DNA of 64,000 nucleotides from Bettongia penicillata ogilbyi (lineage: Eukaryota; Chordata; Mammalia; Diprotodontia; Potoroidae): positions 8,171,900 to 8,235,899 of the forward strand of contig JAJHZJ010000531.1 of NCBI GenBank assembly GCA_023548195.1. Reading direction: 5' to 3'. How positions within the stretch are numbered: the first letter of the stretch is position 1; each line of letters begins with the position of its first letter. Positions 1 to 9,419 of the stretch are shown here, one piece after another. The notes beneath the pieces are model-generated. The model saw nothing but the letters and a program-made list of their open reading frames with translations. It did no database searches and was not told where the DNA came from. Made by a program: the position numbers and the translations under genes.

Positions 1-154
1 TTGAAAGAGAAAAAAAGACTCATCCAGAGCCTCTGCCCTCTGCATGGTACCAAAGGCATATCCCAGTCAGCTCCTGAAACAAAGTTTATCCATTTTCGAG
101 GTCCTCATCTCCTCTACTGAGGACTCCCCAAGACTCCATGTGAAGCATCACTGC

Positions 155-275
155 CTTCCAGGAGAATGCAAGCTCCCTGGGGGCAGAGATTGTTTACTTC
201 TTGTCTTTATATCCACAGTAATAATCTTGGTGGCTGGCATATGGGATGTGGTTAATAAAAGCTTGTTGAATTTAA
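155..275 (+). repeat. L2 LINE 3'-end fragment
   Basis: Reads like an L2 3' terminus in sense orientation: a 'gcaagctccctgggggcagag' block, a 'tatccacag' block, then a terminal 'aataaaagcttgttga'. The flanks at 1-154 and 276-925 show no repeat I recognise. Confidence 0.7.
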
Positions 276-926
276 TTCTTGTTTTTGCCATTCTTGTGAA
301 GGATTAAGAGTTTCTTCCTTTGGTATGTCATCCTCCCCATCCGCTTCAAGAATAATCCTAACTGATTTGGGCTAGTTTTCAAGAGTGCTTCCTCCTTGCC
401 CCAGAGTCTGGCCCACACCTCTACTGACATGACCTAGTTTCAGAATATCAAGTGACTACACCTGAAAAGAGTTCTTCCATCAAAGCATGGGAGCAATATT
501 CCATCCCATTCCACTTACAAACCACATGCAAGTTAGGTTAGTTTTTCTTTAAAAGGTATTGAAACCATTTTCAAGGCTTAATTAGTTCAGGAGACTAATG
601 TAGACTATTTTCACTTCCAGAGTATAAAACAGCTTTGAAGAGCTCTAGGCATTTTCTGATGCTTGACTGGTGGTCCACCACTGGCAGCGTAGAGCCAAGG
701 GAGCTTCATTCAACGGAGTCAACTCACAGTGTCTTCAATGCATACCCTTATAGAATATTCTTCCCCTGCTACATCTAAGTAACTCTTTTATTAGCTGAAA
801 AATGACTTTAGAGTGTCTCATTTCATCCCACAGGATTATTGTGTGACTCCAATAAGATAATATTTGAAAAAATTCTGTAGTACTCAACACACAGAAGGCA
901 CCATATAAATGTTTGTCCCCTTCTCT

Positions 927-1175
927 TCCCCAACTGCAACATAGGCAGTTAAGTGGTACTGTGGACAGAGTACTGAACCCCAAGTCAGGAGGCCCTGAGT
1001 TCATCTCCAGCCGAAATAATTGTTTGTTATGTTACCTTGGGCAAGTCACAACCTCAATTTCCTCAACTGTAAAATGGAGATAATAAAGCACTTTCTGCCC
1101 AGATAAGTTGTAAAGATAGAATGAAGTAACATTTTACATAGTGCTTGGCACTAATAGGCTCCTAATAAATGCCTA
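927..1175 (+). repeat. MIR-type CORE-SINE, near full length
   Basis: A tRNA-like head ('gcagttaagtggtactgtgg', then 'gagttcatctccag' resembling a B box) is followed by the CORE block 'ccttgggcaagtcac', 'cctcaactgtaaaatgg' and an L2-like tail ending near 'aataaatgcc'. Sense orientation. Confidence 0.85.
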
Positions 1176-1261
1176 AGTTTATTTTTTTTACTCCAATATC
1201 AAATTTTAACTACCAGAGGACTGACCTGAGTGAGACCCAGTCCAGAACAAATAAACAAAAC

Positions 1262-1410
1262 ACTTTGGTTCTAGTGTCTCAGCTCTAATAATTGTTAATA
1301 TGACCCTGTGCAAATTATTTCTCTTCTCTGACTCTCAGTTTCCTCATCCATAAAATTGAAGTAAAATTATACCCCCTCCTTCACATATTTGTTGTGTACA
1401 CTATATAAGT
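1262..1410 (+). repeat. MIR-type SINE fragment
   Basis: CORE block recognisable as 'gaccctgtgcaaatta' followed by 'cagtttcctcatccataaaa'. Diverged and truncated. Confidence 0.7.
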
Positions 1411-1515
1411 CTCCAACCTCTCTGGGCCTCAGTTACTCCATCCATTAAATAAAGGGTTGATTGGACAGCCTCTAAGGAGTCTTCCAGTTATAGAATAGCT
1501 GGATCTATAATCCTA
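1411..1515 (+). repeat. MIR-type SINE fragment
   Basis: 'cctctctgggcctcagtta' followed by a 'gattggacagcctctaagg' block, typical of the 3' half of therian MIR copies. It may be a second copy abutting the preceding fragment. Confidence 0.65.
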
Positions 1516-1648
1516 CTTTCATTACTCATTAGTACAATTGAAACCAAAGGTGTCCTTTGAGGGTGTACTGTCCTTCTAATGCTCAAGCTAATGTTTGGCC
1601 AAATTCTACCTCTCAATAATCCAAACACCAAATTATGAGAGTCTAGCT

Positions 1649-1801
1649 CAGGGATGGGGAACCTGTAGCCTCAAGGCCACATGTGACCCTCTAGGTCCTC
1701 AAGTGTGGCCCTTTCACTGAATCCAAACTGTGGGGTTCGGCCACAGTTGAGGACCTAAAGGGCCACATGTGGCCTTGAGGCCACAAGTTTACCCCTCCTT
1801 G
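1649..1801. mobile_element. hAT-type MITE, palindromic, with target-site duplication
   Basis: About 150 bp with long imperfect terminal inverted repeats: left 'agggatggggaacctg' and 'ggccacatgtgaccctctag', mirrored on the right by 'agggccacatgtggcc' and 'tttacccctccttg'. The 10 bases GTCTAGCTCA occur on both sides (1641-1650 and 1801-1810), so the exact ends are ambiguous by one base, but an 8-bp duplication (TCTAGCTC) fits hAT transposition. No coding capacity. A truncated relative lies at 59296-59405. Confidence 0.85.
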
Positions 1802-1824
1802 TCTAGCTCATTAGTTACTCTGTC

Positions 1825-1995
1825 TACAAGAAGTCTGGGACTCTGATTCCTGCATTGCCACTAATTAGTCACGTAACCTTGGGTTTCACCTCTTCAAAGC
1901 TCAGTTTCTTCAACTAGAGAATGAATGAAATGGACCCTATTCTAGTAACCAGAAGGTTTCGAAGGCATTCCAGGGTTAATATTATGGTTCTATCA
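1825..1995 (+). repeat. MIR-type SINE fragment
   Basis: 'cactaattagtcacgtaacc', 'ctcagtttcttcaactagag' and a 'gacc...ttctagtaacc' 3' block match the layout of therian MIR copies. Confidence 0.65.
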
Positions 1996-1999
1996 AAAA

Positions 2000-2766
2000 A
2001 AGAGAGGGGGGACGGGGGACATTGTTTAAAATAGTAAAGCATTTAATTAAAACAAGAGTAACAAGTTAATTCACAGGAAAATATATGGACAACAGAATCT
2101 GTTTCAGTACCTTTCCACTGCTTCCAAAACTTCATACACAAAATAAGTCCAGTGTCTTATAATTACCAGTGAGGGTGCAGCAACTTGCAGGAGTGGGAAC
2201 ATTTTCTTTCACTTACAGATGGATATGTTGAGGAAAGCATTTATCATCGCCTCAGTAGCCAGCATTAAGAACTATGACCACTTCTCAGATGCAGCGATTT
2301 GGTCCAGCATGGTCACCAGGCTGCCAATATCTTTCAAATAATGCCAGTCTCCTGAGTTCCCTTTTTTTATAGTCTGGAGCCCAACTTGGCAAGTAGAGAC
2401 TTCAGCACTCACATCTGCCAAGCAAAGCCTGCTCCATGACTACAGGCAGGGAGAAGCATCGGGCAACTTCAATTCTCTGCTCCTATTGTGAAATGATGCT
2501 TTTCAAGGATAAGAAACTTCACAGCTAAGAGGTAGAAGCCACACAGGGATTGTGTTTCAGGATGTTAAAAAATGACAAAAATGAGTCTCTACTAAAATCC
2601 TGCTCCAATGTCTCTGCTTGGTATGGAGGTGATCCTGGGGTCTCAGAAGCTTTGCTATAAAGAATAAGCTGTGGCAAGTTCTATCCAGCTGATGCTAGAG
2701 TAGGCAAGGGAGTCAGTCCACGAAAAGCCTTTGGAGGAAGACTGTGGAGGAACTTCAGAAGAGTTG
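2000..2766. other. Unassigned sequence
   Basis: No repeat family, coding frame or RNA gene recognised. Begins with a short purine run (G-rich near 2007-2022). An ancient repeat too diverged to see by eye is possible. Confidence 0.4.
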
Positions 2767-2767
2767 G

Positions 2768-2950
2768 GAAGAGGCAGTTAGATGACCTCAGGGGATGGAA
2801 CGCAGGGGCTGGAGTCAGGAAGACCTCAGTATTAAAAATTCAGCCTCAGACATTCACTTAACCTGGGCAAGTCACTTAACTCTGCTTCCCTTAATCCACT
2901 GGAGAAGGAACTGGCAAATCACTCTATTATCTCTGCCAAAAAAAACCCCA
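2768..2950 (+). repeat. CORE-SINE, 5' part, interrupted by L1
   Basis: tRNA-like head ('gaggcagttagatgacctca', 'ctggagtcaggaagacctc'), CORE block 'gggcaagtcacttaactctg', then the start of a BovB/RTE-like tail ('ctctgccaaaaaaaacccc'). The rest of the tail resumes at about 3712, beyond the L1 3' end. Confidence 0.8.
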
Positions 2951-2954
2951 AAAA

Positions 2955-3705
2955 ATACCTCATAGAGCAGTTTGGAACTATACCCAAAGGATTATAAAAC
3001 TGTGCATACATACCCTTTGACCCAGCCATACCACTGCTAGGGCTATATTCCAAAGCGATCATATAAAAAGGGAAAAGGACCCACATAGACAAAAATATTT
3101 ATAGTAGCTCTTTTTGTGATGGACAAGAATTGGAAACTGAAGGAATGCCCATCAATTGGGGAATGACTTAACAAGTTGTGGTATACTAATGTGCTATAAG
3201 AAATGATGAGCAGGCAGACTTCAGAAAAACCTAGAAAGACTTATATGAACTGATGCTGAGTGAAGTGAGCAGAACCAGGAAAACTTTGTACACAGTAATA
3301 GTCAGAGGGTGCTATGACTGATTTTGATAGACTTGCTTCTGCTCAGTAATGTAAAGATCTTAGACAACTCCAAAAGACTTACAATGGAAAATGCCATCCA
3401 CAACCAGAGAAAGAGCTATGGAGTCTGAATGCAGATCGAAGCAGAGTATTTGCCCTCTTTTTGTTTGTTTCTTCTTTCTCACGGTTCCTTCCATTGGTTG
3501 TAATTCTTCTTTACAATATCACTAATGTAAAAATGGGCTTAACATGAACATATATGTAGAGCCCGTATCAGAGTGCACACCATCTTTGGGTAGGAGGAGG
3601 AGAAGAAGAGAGAGAAAATTTGGAACTCAAAATCTTATGGAAGTGAATGTCGAAAACTAAAACTAAATTATTTTTTTAATTTTTTTTAAAAAAATTTAAA
3701 ATCTC
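2955..3705 (+). repeat. L1 LINE 3' end inserted in a SINE
   Basis: 5'-truncated L1 covering the last ORF2 codons and 3' UTR. Markers are 'tttgacccagccataccac', 'aaaatatttatagtagctct', 'atcaattggggaatgac', 'gaaatgatgagcaggcaga' and 'atttggaactcaaaatc'. The A/T-rich end near 3660-3705 fits a poly(A) tail. It splits a Mar-1-type SINE, so it is younger than that SINE. Confidence 0.9.
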
Positions 3706-3711
3706 ATGGCA

Positions 3712-3775
3712 AGTATTAGTGTTCTATGGTCCGTGGGGGTCACAAAGAGTCAGATATGACTGAAGAACAATAACA
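3712..3775 (+). repeat. CORE-SINE, 3' tail, continuation
   Basis: 'ggggtcacaaagagtcagat' followed by 'atgactgaagaacaataac' is the BovB/RTE-like tail of the SINE that begins at 2768. 'tctcat' near both junctions may be part of a target-site duplication. Confidence 0.75.
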
Positions 3776-4029
3776 GGGGGGAACAGGAATAGTGGTGAGA
3801 AGGAAAAGAGGGGTAGCAGCCGCTATGACTGCAAAAACGCGGTCCTCCATAAATTGGGAAAACTCTCCCATCCTCAGAGACTTCCAGATCTGCACAACCT
3901 AGCCATGGTGAGAGGGCTGCTAGCACAGCAGGCTGTTATATCCTATATGGACTATACCTTCCTGGGGTTGCTGGCAATTTTTCTGAGGGAGATAGAAGGA
4001 TAATGTAATTCTAACACATGTAATATGGG

Positions 4030-4180
4030 TCCTCTTCCCAACTATGCTAATAGCATAATGAGATACTGAGGAAGTGACTTAATTTTTTTGACCCTGTTTC
4101 CTCATCTATAAAATGAAGGGGTTTGGCTAGATGAGCTTTAAGGTCTTTTCTAGTAATGAGACTATAATTCTATGAATTTG
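4030..4180 (+). repeat. MIR-type SINE fragment
   Basis: 'ctgtttcctcatctataaaa' followed by 'ggtttggctagatgagcttt' and 'aaggtcttttctagtaatg', the 3' half of a therian MIR. The segment at 3780-4025 is unassigned. Confidence 0.75.
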
Positions 4181-4411
4181 CTGAGGAGGTTCAGAAAGGA
4201 ATCCCTCTTGTTGACAGCAGTAAGAGAGAAGGTAGTTAGTCATTTCTCAGAGTCCCAGAGGGTTTGGGGGTGTTTCCCCAGAGTCAGGCTCTGATATTCC
4301 AGGTATCAGTCTTCCAGTTCCAGGGAAGAGTATAGAAAGTGACAGGTCTCTAGAAGGTGGCCTGAAGGGGAGAAGGATGATGAGATGGGAGTTCTTCCAC
4401 TGAAATTTGTC

Positions 4412-4647
4412 CTTATTCTGTCATTTTTTCAGTCATGTCTGATTCTTTATGAACCCACTTTGGAATTTTCTTAGCATTTGCCATTTCCTTCTCTAGCTCA
4501 TTTTACAGATGAAGAAAATGGGGTTTAGTGACTTGCTTAGGGTCACATGGCTAGCAAGTTTCTGAGACCAAATTTGAACTCAGGGAGATGGAGTATTCTT
4601 GACTCCAGGCCTAGCCTTCTATCCACTGTACAATCTAGCTGCCCATC
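4412..4647 (-). repeat. Mar-1-type CORE-SINE
   Basis: Antisense: BovB-like tail ('cagtcatgtctgattcttta', 'tttgccatttccttctctag'), CORE ('cagatgaagaaaatgggg', 'gacttgcttagggtcacatg') and tRNA-like head ('ctatccactgtacaatctag', 'ctgccc'). Confidence 0.9.
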
Positions 4648-4679
4648 TGAGATATACATTGTATGGACCTTAGGTGAAC

Positions 4680-4814
4680 TTGGTTGTTTGCATTTGTTTC
4701 CACATTAGGATGTGAGTATCTTGAGGGAAGGGACTGTGCTTTTGCCTTTCTTTGTATCCCCAGTGCTTAGCACGATGTCTGGCACATAGAAAGCATTTAA
4801 TAAATGCTTATTGA
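4680..4814 (+). repeat. L2 LINE 3' end
   Basis: Ordered L2 markers: 'cttgagggaagggactgtgc', 'tttgtatccccagtgcttag', 'ctggcacatagaaagca', ending 'aataaatgcttattga' (4799-4814). That 16-mer recurs with one mismatch at 4905-4920, beyond a small L1 insertion. Confidence 0.9.
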
Positions 4815-4904
4815 GGGTATCATATTGCCTGCCTTCTCAGTAAGAAAGGAAGGGCCAGGAGGGAGGAAGAGAATTTGGAACTCGATTTTCAAAAGAGCAT
4901 TAAA
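4815..4904 (+). repeat. L1 3'-terminal scrap in an L2 end
   Basis: 'ttgcctgccttctcagtaag', then 'gaatttggaactc' and a short A-rich end, matching the last bases of the L1 at 20490-21555. It is flanked by a 16-base near-identical direct repeat (4799-4814 and 4905-4920), which fits target-primed insertion of a strongly 5'-truncated L1. Confidence 0.75.
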
Positions 4905-4934
4905 AATAAATGCTTGTTGACTTAACTTTAAGTA

Positions 4935-5500
4935 ACAAAAGATTGAACCAGAGTAGAGACAGTGGGAAGAATGAGGAGGGGGACAGATGCTACAGATACT
5001 GCAAAGTCCGAATTGGCAGAACTTTGCTAGCAGAATAGATTGTGGAGAGGGCATGAGAAAGTTGGAGAGTGCTCTAAGTTGACTCCTGGGTTTCAAGCCT
5101 GGAGGAATCATGATGCCACTGCCAGAAATAGGGAGGTCAGAAGGAGGAACAGATTGTCAGGAGAAAAAAAAATGTGTTTGCTTTTAGCCATGTTGAGTTA
5201 GAGATGCTAGGAGAATGCTGGAAATGCTGGGTTGGAACTCAGAGGCTAGAGATAAGGGTTTGGAAGTCATCCACATACAGGTGAAAATTGAAGCCATGGG
5301 AATGTATAAGATCACTGATAGAAAGAGTATGAGAAAGTCCAGAGAAGAGGAAAGAAGAGAGGACAGAGCCTCAGGGAACAGTCCCATTAAGGAGACAGAA
5401 GAGAGAGAAAAAGCCAATGACAGTTAGAGAGGCAGGAGAAGAATCCTAAGTATACAGTATCAAAGCAACCAAAAGAGGAGAGAATTGTCTACTTATCTCG
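4935..5500 (-). repeat. L2 LINE fragment, antisense
   Basis: Purine-rich text of antisense L2 ORF2: 'gccatgttgagttagagatg', 'ttggaagtcatccacataca', 'gaagccatgggaatgtataa', 'ggacagagcctcagggaaca'. The reading frames here are by-products of the purine bias. Confidence 0.85.
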
Positions 5501-5569
5501 GGTACCTGTCACCAAAGTTGGCTTCCCATACTACTCATCCTTTTCTTGGGAAAGGATGTGAATTATTAC

Positions 5570-5875
5570 AATCAGTTATTATCAATCAGTAAGCTTTATT
5601 AAGGGACTTAATTAGGGGTATCACCAGTCATCTTTACTTTCATCTTGCCATTGGACTCCAACGACTCTGGAGGAATAGTGAGGCTGATGATTTTGTGTAG
5701 CTGTACCTCACTTAAATCCAATTCACTGTAATGTCATTGATCTTTTTGAAAAGAAAGGGTGAACAATGATGGGGCTTATTATAAGCCAGGCACTGTGTTA
5801 GGTGCTGGGGATAGACAAAAATGGAACAGCGCTTGCCCTCCAGGAGCTTACATCTAGAGGATAAAACCAAATTTA
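5570..5875 (-). repeat. L2 LINE 3' end, antisense, split by an RTE-tail insertion
   Basis: 'tcagtaagctttattaag' at about 5587-5604 and 'aagccaggcactgtgttagg', 'tgctgggg' from about 5783 are two halves of one antisense L2 3' end. The intervening sequence to about 5772 is RTE-tail SINE. Confidence 0.75.
5605..5772 (+). repeat. RTE-tail SINE fragment
   Basis: 'catcttgccattggactcc', 'gactctggaggaatagtgag', 'ccaattcactgtaatgtcat' and 'agggtgaacaatga' match the RTE-like tail of the complete SINE at 50290-50603. 5'-truncated and inserted into antisense L2. Confidence 0.75.
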
Positions 5876-5927
5876 ATCCAAAATTATTGGTCATATATTC
5901 AAATGACTATCAACCCCTGACACATGC

Positions 5928-6113
5928 AGAGGCGATGTGCAGTAGTGGACATGGTGTCTGCTAAGTCAAGACAACCTGGGTTTAGGTTATACTTCTGGCT
6001 TAATGACATGGACAACCTCCCAGAGGTCCTTGGGAACTGTCTAAGGTGAAAGGTGCAGCACAGGGGAAGCTTCCTTATCAAGAATTCCTGCATCAAGAAA
6101 TCAAAGGTCTGGA
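5928..6113 (+). repeat. Therian CORE-SINE relative, 5' part
   Basis: 'ggacatggtgtctgctaag', 'cctgggtttaggttatactt', 'cttgggaactgtctaag' and 'aattcctgcatcaagaaatc' follow a marsupial MIR-like SINE variant that I recall as Ther-2-like (name not checked). It is split by the SINE at 6114-6243 and resumes briefly after it. Confidence 0.6.
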
Positions 6114-6243
6114 AAAGCTAGGTGGTACAGTGGATAGAGCACCAACTGGAGTCAGGAGGACCTGAGTTAAAATCTGGCCTCAGGCACATAGTAGGTGACC
6201 CTGGGTAAAAACTCAACCCTGATCACTTCAAAAAAAAATTCAT
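6114..6243 (+). repeat. tRNA-head SINE with 9-bp target-site duplication
   Basis: 'gctaggtggtacagtggata' (A-box-like), 'tcaggaggacctgagtta' (B-box-like), a degraded CORE and an A-rich end. AGGTCTGGA occurs exactly on both sides (6105-6113 and 6244-6252), marking the insertion site. Confidence 0.85.
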
Positions 6244-6269
6244 AGGTCTGGACCCAAAAAAAAAAAAAG

Positions 6270-7140
6270 TGAAGGTCCTATAGAATCTAACCCTTTATTT
6301 TAAACCTGGGAATCCTAATTAACTGGTGATGGAAGGAGAAGGGCTTCCAAGGACTACACAGGAGAGGAAGAGTCCAAGGAGAAAGGCTAAGGAACAGTCC
6401 TGAACAGCTCTCAGATTAGCTGGTGCAGACATTTTCCCACATTGTTTCAGGAAAAGATTGCCCCCTGCCTAGCACTGGCTTCATCTTCCCACCTCGGACC
6501 AGGCCACTGGGGCTCTCAGACTCCTCTGAGCTCATTCCTTGGCCCATAATCAATTACAGCAGAGCACATTTTAATCGCCCATATTTTCTGAGTCAGAGAA
6601 AGCCTGATGTGAATAGATCTTTAAAACTCACCACCGCAGTACTAAGTGGAGCGACTTCAATTAGGCATTTAGAATTGACAAACAATAACCTTCCTCATTG
6701 CTCCAAGTCTCCAATAAACACCTGAATGAACATTTTACAAGTCTTTTTCTCTGCCGTCGGCATAACATGAAGAGCTCTTGGCTTCCCTCTTGACTTGTAA
6801 CAGAGATTACTTTCTTTCTTAGCTGCCAAGAAATAACCAGTTTTCCATCCTGGCTGTTTTCAGATTCAGACCTTGCCAGCTCTAATACAACCTACTCAGC
6901 TGTGCTGAAAAAAAAAACACAACTGAAGTATTCCTGTTTTAAAACCACTAATTACAATTTATTATAACAGTTCTTACTAGGAATAGGTTCTTGCTATAAT
7001 TAACTGCTAGCGGAGGGGGAAAATTAATAACTTGTTTGGTTTCAATGTGATGGTTATCTAATACAGAATTTCTCAAATCCTTGCAATGGAACTCAGAATC
7101 GACATCTATCTAAAAGCGTTGTTTCTATGTACTACAAATT
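6270..7140. other. Repeat-poor block, candidate conserved non-coding element
   Basis: About 870 bp without a recognised repeat. It carries several homeodomain-like cores (CAATTA at 6550, TTCAATTAGG near 6657, ACTAATTACAA near 6948, TATAATTAAC near 6995), a TGAGTCA at about 6590 and AACAATAA near 6681. An open frame at 6423-6725 has no recognisable domain. The segment 6921-7002 has a second copy at 23679-23755. Confidence 0.35.
6921..7002 (+). repeat. Copy 1 of a duplicated AT-rich element
   Basis: Aligns in the same orientation with 23679-23755. Shared exact blocks include AAACCACTAATTA, TTTATTATAACA and AATAGGTTCTTGCTA, with one 1-base gap; identity in the core is about 80-85 % by eye. The family is not recognised. 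Confidence 0.75.
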
Positions 7141-7144
7141 CACT

Positions 7145-7480
7145 TGAATTCAACAGACATTTATCTGTCATTTAGTTTGATTAGCCAGGAGCCCATTTGG
7201 GGTTTTCTAGGCAAAGATTCTGGAGTGGTTTGCTATTTCCTTCTCCAGCTCATTCTGCAAGTGAGGAAACTGAAGCAAACAGGGTTAAGTGACTTGCCCA
7301 GGGTCACACAGCTAGTAAAGTGTCTGAGATCAAATTTGAACTCAGGTCCTCCTGACCTGAGTCCTAGTGCTTTATCCATAGGATCGCGTGGCTGCCCTAA
7401 TAGACATTTAGGTGCAGACTAACTTCAGGGTACTATGCTGGGGAATAGCTGGGGATTACAAAGATGACACTAACACTGTC
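7145..7480 (-). repeat. L2 LINE 3' end, antisense, split by a SINE
   Basis: 'cacttgaattcaacagacat' before, and 'atgctggggaatagctgggg' plus 'attacaaagatgacact' after, the SINE at 7164-7401 read as one antisense L2 3' end. Confidence 0.65.
7164..7401 (-). repeat. Mar-1-type CORE-SINE with 9-bp TSD
   Basis: Tail 'ggggttttctaggcaaag' and 'ttccttctccagctcattct', CORE 'gtgacttgcccagggtcac' and a degraded head. AGACATTTA flanks it at 7155-7163 and 7402-7410. Inserted into antisense L2. Confidence 0.9.
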
Positions 7481-7494
7481 CAATCTTCGTTCAT

Positions 7495-7665
7495 CGTGGT
7501 CCAGTGGAATAATTCTTGAAGTCAGACCCCATGTTAGCACTATCACTTCCTGCCTATGTGACCTTGGGCAAGGTGCTCAACCTCTTAGTCTTCATTTCCT
7601 TATTTGTAGGATAAGGGAGCTTGAAGGACATGACCCCTGAGGTTCATTCCAAGTTCTTGATATGT
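7495..7665 (+). repeat. MIR-type SINE
   Basis: 'cctatgtgaccttgggcaag', 'cttcatttccttatttgta' and 'gaggttcattccaagttctt' give the CORE and 3' part in sense orientation. Confidence 0.8.
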
Positions 7666-7859
7666 AATCCCCTCCAAAAACTGAATTCAAATGTGGATAT
7701 GAGGTATCCATACGATGGGATGCTAGGACCTGAACCTCTAAAAGGAAAAGACCATGTCTTTGAAAGCATCCCAGTCCCTACACTTGCCCACACAACCCAA
7801 TCCATGGCTTCTCCCCTAAGGCATATGGGTTAGCCAAGCCCACCTAGATACTCCATAAT

Positions 7860-8110
7860 CCTTTAAACAGCTCTTTCACTGAGGCTGCTCAACTTCTTAA
7901 CTCCTTTCACTGTCACAGTGGGGCCACACCACCACCCAGGCTATTTACCTCTGCTTAATTTCATCCAGATCTTCTCACTGACCCTTTTCAGTCTTTCTCC
8001 CATACAGTTGTAAATTCACTAGGAGTCTTGCTCACCATACTGGTGTTACAATAAACCTCACTACTTTGACTGAAAGAAGGCCTGAATGGTTGAATTCTTT
8101 CCAGGCAGAC
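7860..8110 (+). mobile_element. Possible LTR 3' part (endogenous retrovirus-like)
   Basis: Pyrimidine-rich sequence followed by an AATAAA signal at 8050-8055 and 'gaaagaaggcctgaatggtt', 'gaattctttcc'. This segment resembles the region after the AATAAA at 9927 ('aagaaggcttgagttgaatt'). No gag, pol or env remains and no partner LTR is visible. Boundaries uncertain; 7666-7859 is unassigned. Confidence 0.4.
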
Positions 8111-8204
8111 ACCCCCATACCCTTACACTTCAAGGTTCCCAGTTCTCCAAATCACAACACAATATATCATTTAACAAATAATACTAAGCAAAAAATCAGT
8201 TTGA

Positions 8205-8780
8205 TATGATACAATAAACATTTTTTAAGGGTCTACACTGTGCTACAAATTAAGTGCTTACACTGTGATCAAAAATAAACTAAAAAACAGTTCCTGCCTT
8301 CAAGGAAATTACAATCTAATTTTGGAGTTCATCACATCTGATTCTTTGTGACCTCATTTGGGGGTTTCTTGGCAGAGATCCTAGAGTGGTTGCCCATTTC
8401 TTTCTCCAGCTCATTTTACAAATGAAGCAACACAGGCAGACAGAGCCAAGTGTCTTGCCCAGAGTCACACAACTAGTAAGAGTCTGAGGCCAGATTTGAA
8501 CTCAGGGAAGATAGGTCTTCCTAACTCCAGGTTTCAAACTCTGTGTACTATGGCCACCTAGCTACCCCTATAATCTAATGGGGGAAAGACAATACACAAA
8601 GAAGCTGCAGGAGTGTGAGTGAGGGGTGCACCAGAAGGCATGGGCACATGATGAAGATGATGATGACACAATCCAAACCAAGCACAGGAGCTGGTGACGA
8701 ATAAAGAGATGTCTGGGATTTTGAGCTCTCAATAAAGGGACAGCTATGAAAGGTTTGGGGTTTTTTTGCTCCACCCTCCA
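8205..8780 (-). repeat. L2 LINE 3' region, antisense, split by a SINE
   Basis: 'gttcctgccttcaaggaaat' before and 'taatctaatgggggaaagac' after the SINE at 8321-8571. The following 'aagcacaggagctggtg' matches, in reverse, the sense L2 at 20250-20265, confirming the subfamily. Confidence 0.85.
8321..8571 (-). repeat. Mar-1-type CORE-SINE with 8-bp TSD
   Basis: Complete antisense copy: tail 'catctgattctttgtgacct', CORE 'gtcttgcccagagtcacac', head 'tatggccacctagctacccc'. AATCTAAT flanks it (8313-8320 and 8572-8579). Confidence 0.92.
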
Positions 8781-8939
8781 ATCAGAAAGGCAGGAACAAA
8801 GATAGATATAAAATAGAATGTGGTATGAGACAAAGGAGGGATTAGGGAGAAAGAACTTTCAGCTGGAAGAGAACAAAGAAACAATGGGAGAGATGGTCTC
8901 TATGCTAAGGCTGGAGGGAAGCATCTTTACGATTTTGAC

Positions 8940-9250
8940 CTTTTTTAGTTTCCTACTATGCACAGAGGAGATACAAGAGGAGATACAGCATAGTCTCTGG
9001 TCTCATGGAGGCTCATGGAGATAGCAGAGACATGATATCTATACATATAACTACAAAAACCAGTTAACACAAAAGACTTCAAAGAGATATTTGCAGTTTA
9101 ACTGAGAAGGAAATATAACTGATCTGGGAGGATGACAGAAGGCTTCCTGGAGGAGGTGATATTTGAATTAGGTCTTCAAGGGAGGGGGATGGTAAGATTT
9201 CATATGCACAAGTAAGACAGGAAACAGGCCATTCTAGGCATAGAAAGGGT
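8940..9250 (-). repeat. L2 LINE fragment, antisense
   Basis: 'tggtctcatggaggctcat', 'ggcttcctggaggaggtgat', 'atttgaattaggtcttcaag' and 'ggccattctaggcatag' follow the antisense L2 consensus. The gap at 8781-8939 is purine-rich and may be part of the same copy. Confidence 0.75.
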
Positions 9251-9419
9251 TCAATATTTTCTATCTATTTTTTCGCTTCTCAGGGATTGTCTTAAATTAT
9301 TTCATCTAAATAGGATGACTTGTGTTCAACTTAGAGGGAAAGCCTTTATTTTGTAATGCAAAGACTTCTGATGGGGTTCAGACCCTGGGAACCTTCTCAT
9401 GAATCTTCCACTTAATCTG

